From: UBA4781 sp963556045
GTDB lineage: Bacteria > Chloroflexota > Anaerolineae > Anaerolineales > Anaerolineaceae
Direction of reading: 5' to 3'
DNA: 64,000 bases
Assembly (NCBI GenBank): GCA_963556045.3
Contig: CAUVYA020000002.1
Location: 2,480,001 to 2,544,000 of the forward strand
Part shown: piece after piece, positions 59,004 through 64,000 of the stretch
Layout: each line of letters begins with the position of its first letter
How positions within the stretch are numbered: position 1 is the stretch's first letter
Program-made: the position numbers and the translations under genes
The notes under the pieces: model-generated
What the model was told of the DNA's origin: nothing
The model's database searches: none
The model's input: the letters and a program-made list of their open reading frames with translations, nothing else

Positions 59004-60908
59004 ATGGATAGTGTTACTTCGATTAATGGATTGGTTGCTTTTTTCAAAACGACCAGTGATGTATTAACCGCAGGATTGGCGGTGATGACTTTTTCGTTAT
59101 TCCTGTATTCATTAACCTTTAAAATCCGCGATCGCCTCACCAATATTTTTACCGTAATTCTTTTCTTACTTATTCTTGTTTTCGGTGCTGATGCATTTGG
59201 CTCGGTCATTACAGAAAAAAACACCCTTATTAACATCGTTAAGGTTCATTGGGTCGGATTGATCTTTCTGCCTACCCTCTATTTTCAGTTTTCAGATGCG
59301 CTGCTGGCGTTAACCGGGAAACCAAGTAAAGGGAAAAGAAGGTTAGTCGGAAACTTCATGATCATCTGCAGTTTGGTGCTGCTTTACTTACTTCTTTCTG
59401 ATCAGTTGCTGGGTGCGTTGATCGTTGATCAGGCTCCTGCGCCTTTTTTCTACCGCACTACAGCGATCAACGTCTATATCATCTTTTTCTTTCTAACGAT
59501 CGCTTTGTCCATCTATAATTTTTTCAGGGCGATACAGCGCACCAATTCACCAACCAGCAAACGAAGAATGGTCTATCTTGTTGCTGGAGCACTTGGATTA
59601 TTAGTAGGATTATTTCCATATCTAACCTTCGAGTCTTCTTTACGGGTATTCAGTTCTCTTTCTTTCTGGTTTCTTTCAACAATCCTGTATCTTGCGAGCT
59701 GGTTTTCGATTTTCATCATGAGTTATGCTGTTTCTTTTTTCAGTTTTACCGTGCCGGATCGCGAAATCAAGAAAAGATTGTTTCATTGGATATTTCGTGG
59801 ACCGTTGACTGCCAGTATCGCTCTGGGTTTTACAACTTTGATCCGGAGAGCTGGTACTATGCTGGGTAAAGATTTTGCCATGCTGGAAATACTCACTATG
59901 GTTGCAAGTATTGTTCTTCTGGAACATATTTACACACTCTTTTTCCCTAAAATGGAAAAGATCTTGTTTAGAGGGAAAGATCTGGAAGAATTGGAAAGCG
60001 TCCGCCGGCTGGAAGAACGGCTGTTTACAAAAAATGATTTCCGGCAATTTTCAGAGATCATTCTTGCAAATATTTGCGATCGAATTCGTTTGACCGATGC
60101 GGTTTTATTCTTGAAATTAAATGGAGATTATGAGCAGATTGTTGCTATTGGGGCTGGTGATGGGATTCAACAAAAAGTCAATGAAACAAAAAGCGATATC
60201 CCCGAAGATTTTGGAGGGAAATTGTTCATGCAGTGGAAGGGACTGCGTCTGATCCCGATTTTCGCTTTGTCTGCTGAAAAAAATACGTCAAAAAATCTTG
60301 GTTTCATTGCAGCAGATGGAGAAAAACGTATAGAACTCGATCAAGAACAAATTATTGCACTGCGCACATTGCTGAACCGCTTGCGTACTGCCATTACGGA
60401 TTACCAGCAGCAGCAGCAAATGCTGGTAGCGCTGGATGTTATGGCACCCGAAATGGATGAGATTCAAAATTTACTGGCGGCGGGTCGTTTCAGCGATATC
60501 AATGCAACAATTGATCTTCATGATATCGATTTGATCAATAAATTAACCAAAGATGCTTTATCACATTTATGGGGTGGACCAAAACTAACCGGGAATTCCT
60601 TGTTACAATTAGCAGTTGTACAGAAACGATCCGAAGAGAGTGGCGATACTCTAACGAAAACATTGCGCTTGGTTTTGCAGAGTATTATTGAATCGTTGAA
60701 GCCGGAGGGAGAAAGGCAATACACCAATGAATGGTTGCTCTATAACATTCTTGATTTAAAATATAGCGAAAATATGAAAATGAGGGATATCGCAAAGCGG
60801 CTGGCATTATCAGAAGCTGATTTGTATAGAAAACAACGTATTGCAATTGAAGTGGTTGCAAAAAAAATAATTGAAATGGAAACTTCTTATTTTTCTAATT
60901 CCAAATGA
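59004..60908 (+). CDS. 7TM-GAF membrane sensor with C-terminal HTH-like tail
   Basis: 634 residues. About seven membrane segments occupy 10-245 (histidine-kinase 7TM-type layout), with further hydrophobic helices to ~310. A GAF-like domain follows at about 345-470 ('DAVLFLKLNGDYEQIVAIG', 'GFIAADGEKRIELDQEQ'). There is no histidine kinase H-box or ATPase. The C-terminus (about 585-634) is 'MRDIAKRLALSEADLYRKQR', a helix-turn-helix pattern like that of sigma/response-regulator tails, which would be unusual on a membrane sensor. No DNA binding is proven. Signal and output are unknown. Confidence 0.7.
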   Translation: MDSVTSINGLVAFFKTTSDVLTAGLAVMTFSLFLYSLTFKIRDRLTNIFTVILFLLILVFGADAFGSVITEKNTLINIVKVHWVGLIFLPTLYFQFSDALLALTGKPSKGKRRLVGNFMIICSLVLLYLLLSDQLLGALIVDQAPAPFFYRTTAINVYIIFFFLTIALSIYNFFRAIQRTNSPTSKRRMVYLVAGALGLLVGLFPYLTFESSLRVFSSLSFWFLSTILYLASWFSIFIMSYAVSFFSFTVPDREIKKRLFHWIFRGPLTASIALGFTTLIRRAGTMLGKDFAMLEILTMVASIVLLEHIYTLFFPKMEKILFRGKDLEELESVRRLEERLFTKNDFRQFSEIILANICDRIRLTDAVLFLKLNGDYEQIVAIGAGDGIQQKVNETKSDIPEDFGGKLFMQWKGLRLIPIFALSAEKNTSKNLGFIAADGEKRIELDQEQIIALRTLLNRLRTAITDYQQQQQMLVALDVMAPEMDEIQNLLAAGRFSDINATIDLHDIDLINKLTKDALSHLWGGPKLTGNSLLQLAVVQKRSEESGDTLTKTLRLVLQSIIESLKPEGERQYTNEWLLYNILDLKYSENMKMRDIAKRLALSEADLYRKQRIAIEVVAKKIIEMETSYFSNSK

Positions 60909-60926
60909 GAAGTTTAGGAGGGGAAG

Positions 60927-61868
60927 ATGAGTTTGAAAAAGAATAATTGTAATGATAATTCTGTACCCATAGTGGATGATTCATGGTGGGAATCATTACT
61001 GGGTGAAGATTCCAAATATCCTTTTGCTGATAATAAAACAAATAATACCTATCGTGAAGAAGATGATGGGGAGATCGACTGGAATTTATTAGAACAATAT
61101 TTTTATCAGGACGAAGTTCTCAAAGTAACTATTACTGGATACAACAAAGGTGGTTTGCTTGTTCGGGGAGATAAATTCAAGGGTTTTGTCCCCAATTCCC
61201 ATTTAAAAGAAATTTCCCAGATGAAATCCAATCAAGACCGTATGCAGGCATTGAAACAATGCGTCGGTCAGGAAATGGAAGTGAAAGTAATCGAGTGTGA
61301 CCAGAAAACCGGAAAATTGATTTTATCTGAAAGAGCTGCAGAAAAGGCACCCGGATGCCGATTGGATGTCATGGATGGCTTGGAGATAGGAAGTGATGTT
61401 GATGGAATAGTTACCAATATCACAAAATTTGGAATATTTCTTGATCTGGGCGGAGTGGAAGGATTGATCCACGTCTCAGAAATCTCCTGGGGAAAAGTCC
61501 ATCATCCATCAGAAATTGTAAATGTTGGTGATTCTATACGCGCACGTGTGATTTCGATCGATCGGGAAAAAATGCGTATTGCACTCAGTATGAAGCAATT
61601 ATTACCCAACCCATGGTATGAATTTAGTGAAAAATATCTGGAAGGGGATGTGATTACTGTGACGATTACCAAGGTGGTTGGATATGGTTTTTTTGCAGAA
61701 GTGGAAAATGGGATTGAAGGACTGGTTCATATCTCGGATATTCAATCTAAAGACAGCACGCTTTCATCTGACGTTATGCGTGTAGGTGAGCAGATCATTG
61801 TCACCATCAAAGGGATTGATGTGGAAAACCGCCGATTAAGCATGGGGTTCATTAGTAGAATTAACTAG
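60927..61868 (+). CDS. S1-domain RNA-binding protein (ribosomal protein S1-like)
   Basis: 313 residues. An acidic N-terminal ~55 residues is followed by three S1 (OB-fold) domains: 'VTITGYNKGGLLVRGDKFKG' (about 65-130), 'GIVTNITKFGIFLDLGGVEG' (about 152-222) and 'VTITKVVGYGFFAEVENGIEG' (two parts, about 240-310). Each has the G-F-F/L phenylalanine-rich RNA face. It is shorter than full S1 (usually four to six repeats), like S1-like proteins in several phyla. GGAGG precedes the ATG. Confidence 0.92.
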   Translation: MSLKKNNCNDNSVPIVDDSWWESLLGEDSKYPFADNKTNNTYREEDDGEIDWNLLEQYFYQDEVLKVTITGYNKGGLLVRGDKFKGFVPNSHLKEISQMKSNQDRMQALKQCVGQEMEVKVIECDQKTGKLILSERAAEKAPGCRLDVMDGLEIGSDVDGIVTNITKFGIFLDLGGVEGLIHVSEISWGKVHHPSEIVNVGDSIRARVISIDREKMRIALSMKQLLPNPWYEFSEKYLEGDVITVTITKVVGYGFFAEVENGIEGLVHISDIQSKDSTLSSDVMRVGEQIIVTIKGIDVENRRLSMGFISRIN

Positions 61869-61890
61869 AATGCATTATGATTAATAGTTA

Positions 61891-63987
61891 ATGAAGAGCA
61901 AATCCAATAATTCTTCCGAAGTACTCGAATATCTGCAGCGTTTTTTAAAAGATATTGGCGGTATAACCTTAATAGTATTTACTGTGATCTCATTGTTAGG
62001 ATACAGCGGTCTTTCACAGGGTAGATTATTGAATTCCCTGGTTAATATTATTAGCCAGGGTTTTGGTTGGGGGACAACTATATTCTTGTTATTCCTGTTA
62101 TACATCGGAATATTGATTCTCTTTCGCCGGGTTGAGAGTTTTCCTGAGCTTAACCTGAAACGAGTGCTCTTTTTGGAACTCATGTTTTTCTCATTACTGG
62201 GTCTTTTCTCCATTTTCGGTGGTAGTTCTCTCATTCGCGCCGCTGATGGCAGGGATGGGGGAGTGATCGGCTGGGGAATTGCGAAGATTATTAGTTCAAT
62301 TATCCCACTTCCCATATCGTCCATCTTCCTCTTTCTGCTTGCCTTAGTATCCTTTCTCAATGCTTTTGGGCTGGTTAGAAAGATAAAAACAAGCATTTCG
62401 GAGAAATACTCCAATTCCGATCAGAAGCCGGAGTCAGATGATGAACAATTACCATTGCCGGTTCAATCAGATGTCTCTTCGAAATCAGAAAAACAATTGC
62501 ATTATGACGTACATCCTCCTGCAGCATTGAAAAATACAATTCTTCCACCTTTGACGATCTTGATGGATCCTAAAAGTGTGAATACGGAAGAAGGATACAT
62601 TAAACAGAATGCCGCCATTATTGAACAGACCTTTGATGAATTTGGAATCCCAGCCAATATTGTCGGATATCGAATTGGACCGACTGTGATCCAGTATGCC
62701 CTGGAACCGGGATATATTGAAAAACCGGCAGAGAATGGTGAAACCAGTAAACATAAGATCAGAGTGTCACAGATATCTTCACTGCAGCGTGATCTGGCAT
62801 TGGCGCTGGGCGCTGAACGATTGAGAATAGAAGCCCCTATCCCCGGTTATTCTTTTGTTGGAATTGAAGTTCCTAACCGCTACAGTAGTACGGTGCGTCT
62901 TAAAAGCATTTTAAAAAGCGAAGAATTTCAAAAAATGCATTCCCCACTGCGATTACCTTTAGGCTTGGATGTATCTGGCAATGCTATTGTGGCAGATTTG
63001 ACTCGTATGCCCCATTTATTGATAGCCGGAACGACCGGATCTGGGAAATCTGTTTGTATCAGCGCGCTCATCACCGGTCTGGTGATGTGTAATACACCTG
63101 ATGATCTGCAATTGGCGATCTTGGATCCAAAACGAGTCGAACTTTCACGTTTCAATGGATTACCCCACCTTATCGGAGAAGTGGAAACGGATCCAAACAG
63201 GATGTTAGCGGTACTGGCGTGGACCGTTGCAGAAATGGAAAAGCGTTATAAACTCTTTGAAGATAATGCTGCCCGTGATATCAATGTGTATAACCAGAAA
63301 GCTGCCAGAAAAGGACTGCGGACTCTGCCAAAAGTCGTGGTGGTTGTTGATGAATTAGCCAGTTTGATGATGAATGCCCCTGAACAAACAGAAGGGCGAT
63401 TGGTGCGTCTGGCACAGATGGCACGTGCCACCGGTATTCATCTGGTAGTTGCCACCCAGAGACCAAGTACAGATATTGTCACGGGATTGATAAAAGCCAA
63501 TTTTCCTGCCAGAATTGCATTCACGGTTGCATCGTCCGTTGATTCGCGCGTAATATTGGATATTAATGGGGCTGAAACTCTGCTGGGTAGAGGGGATATG
63601 CTTTTTCTTGACCCTGAAAATGGTTCTCCACAACGGATTCAGGGTGTGATGATCGATGATAGCGAGATGAAAGCTTTGCTTCAGTACTGGAACAGTGTCA
63701 TTCCCCCTGCTGCTGATCAAGGAATAGAACCACCCTGGGAAAAATTCGTGATCGATCAACGTGAAGACGGAGATGCATTGATCGGAAAAGCGATGGCAAT
63801 TTTACGCGATGAAGGTCGTGCCAGTGCATCGTTACTCCAGCGCAAACTGCGTATCGGTTATCCGCGAGCTGCACGTTTAATGGATGAGCTGGAAGAGATG
63901 GGGATTGTCGGACCACCTGAAACAGGCGGGAGGGACAGAGATGTGCTGCTAGACGATGATCAGGAAGATCCTGCTGGATATTCTTGA
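61891..63987 (+). CDS. ftsK: FtsK/SpoIIIE-family DNA translocase
   Basis: 698 residues, complete; the stop is 13 nt before the window edge. Four N-terminal membrane helices (about 20-150) and a short linker precede the motor: Walker A GTTGSGKS (380-387), Walker B 'VVVVDELASL' near 482 and 'ATQRPSTDIVTGLIKANFPAR' (two parts). A winged-helix gamma domain closes the chain ('ASASLLQRKLRIGYPRAARL', about 648-667). The short linker matches SpoIIIE-length proteins. It moves DNA during chromosome segregation at the septum. Confidence 0.95.
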   Translation: MKSKSNNSSEVLEYLQRFLKDIGGITLIVFTVISLLGYSGLSQGRLLNSLVNIISQGFGWGTTIFLLFLLYIGILILFRRVESFPELNLKRVLFLELMFFSLLGLFSIFGGSSLIRAADGRDGGVIGWGIAKIISSIIPLPISSIFLFLLALVSFLNAFGLVRKIKTSISEKYSNSDQKPESDDEQLPLPVQSDVSSKSEKQLHYDVHPPAALKNTILPPLTILMDPKSVNTEEGYIKQNAAIIEQTFDEFGIPANIVGYRIGPTVIQYALEPGYIEKPAENGETSKHKIRVSQISSLQRDLALALGAERLRIEAPIPGYSFVGIEVPNRYSSTVRLKSILKSEEFQKMHSPLRLPLGLDVSGNAIVADLTRMPHLLIAGTTGSGKSVCISALITGLVMCNTPDDLQLAILDPKRVELSRFNGLPHLIGEVETDPNRMLAVLAWTVAEMEKRYKLFEDNAARDINVYNQKAARKGLRTLPKVVVVVDELASLMMNAPEQTEGRLVRLAQMARATGIHLVVATQRPSTDIVTGLIKANFPARIAFTVASSVDSRVILDINGAETLLGRGDMLFLDPENGSPQRIQGVMIDDSEMKALLQYWNSVIPPAADQGIEPPWEKFVIDQREDGDALIGKAMAILRDEGRASASLLQRKLRIGYPRAARLMDELEEMGIVGPPETGGRDRDVLLDDDQEDPAGYS

Positions 63988-64000
63988 CAGGAACTCTCTG

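Noticed and set aside
1..64000. CRISPR arrays, tRNA and rRNA genes, insertion sequences, integrases
   Set aside because: No regularly spaced repeats, cloverleaf-like segments, rRNA motifs, transposases or integrases were seen in any gap or frame.

Overview
The window is one contiguous piece of bacterial chromosome of moderate GC content, densely packed with genes, and it contains no rRNA, tRNA or CRISPR array that I can see. It carries an rpmH-rnpA-yidD-yidC-jag cluster, a two-domain IleRS under a T-box, several lipoproteins with short Thr/Pro-rich linkers, a NifS-SelD fusion, ABC-2 exporters and many TPR proteins. Together these suggest an anaerobic member of the Chloroflexota, most likely Anaerolineae. 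This is inferred from gene content and style only; no marker phylogeny was possible.

Layout. 1-3270: end of a DUF4173-like membrane protein, a HIT hydrolase, a flavodoxin and a small lipoprotein. 3433-11120: a tight plus-strand operon encoding a small coiled-coil protein, a membrane-anchored RelA/SpoT-domain protein, two paralogous TPR proteins and a 1034-residue TPR-CHAT protease-like protein. I do not recognise this combination as a named system and it is the best candidate for something new. 11168-13428: a PPC-like lipoprotein and a ComM/YifB ATPase. 13510-17738: an ECF transporter operon (UPF0397 S component, fused double ATPase, T component) ending in a SAM hydroxide adenosyltransferase. 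17739-18743: a poorly coding stretch. 18744-20825: a LytS-type sensor with a PAS-GAF-HD-GYP output. 21413-25302: a very large HEAT-DUF4062-P-loop NTPase-beta-helix protein, broken by a -1 frameshift, behind a strong promoter and a 20-bp palindrome.

25588-38000: a glycosyltransferase-like protein, an MFS exporter, a BaiN-type flavoprotein, a stand-alone EF-Tu domain-2 protein, an ABC-2 export operon, a cysteine desulfurase-SelD fusion and, on the other strand, a methyltransferase-DUF1028-PPK2 operon. 38055-41332: an HTH protein, a transmembrane Ser/Thr kinase with an extracytoplasmic LRR domain and a sugar-binding-type lipoprotein, which may form one signalling unit. 41530-45336: a MalY/PatB C-S lyase, a YdcF protein, a lipoprotein and MtaB. 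45438-48977: the rpmH/rnpA/yidD/yidC/jag cluster with a beta-propeller lipoprotein inserted before yidC. 49020-57720: pyrimidine nucleoside phosphorylase, T-box-ileS, a PAS protein, LspA, RluD, threonine aldolase and purine nucleoside phosphorylase. 57750-63987: a membrane protein, a GNAT, a 7TM-GAF sensor with an HTH-like tail, an S1-domain protein and an FtsK/SpoIIIE translocase.

The IleRS carries GVHH where class I synthetases normally have HIGH. This is a rare variant of the eukaryote-like IleRS2 type.
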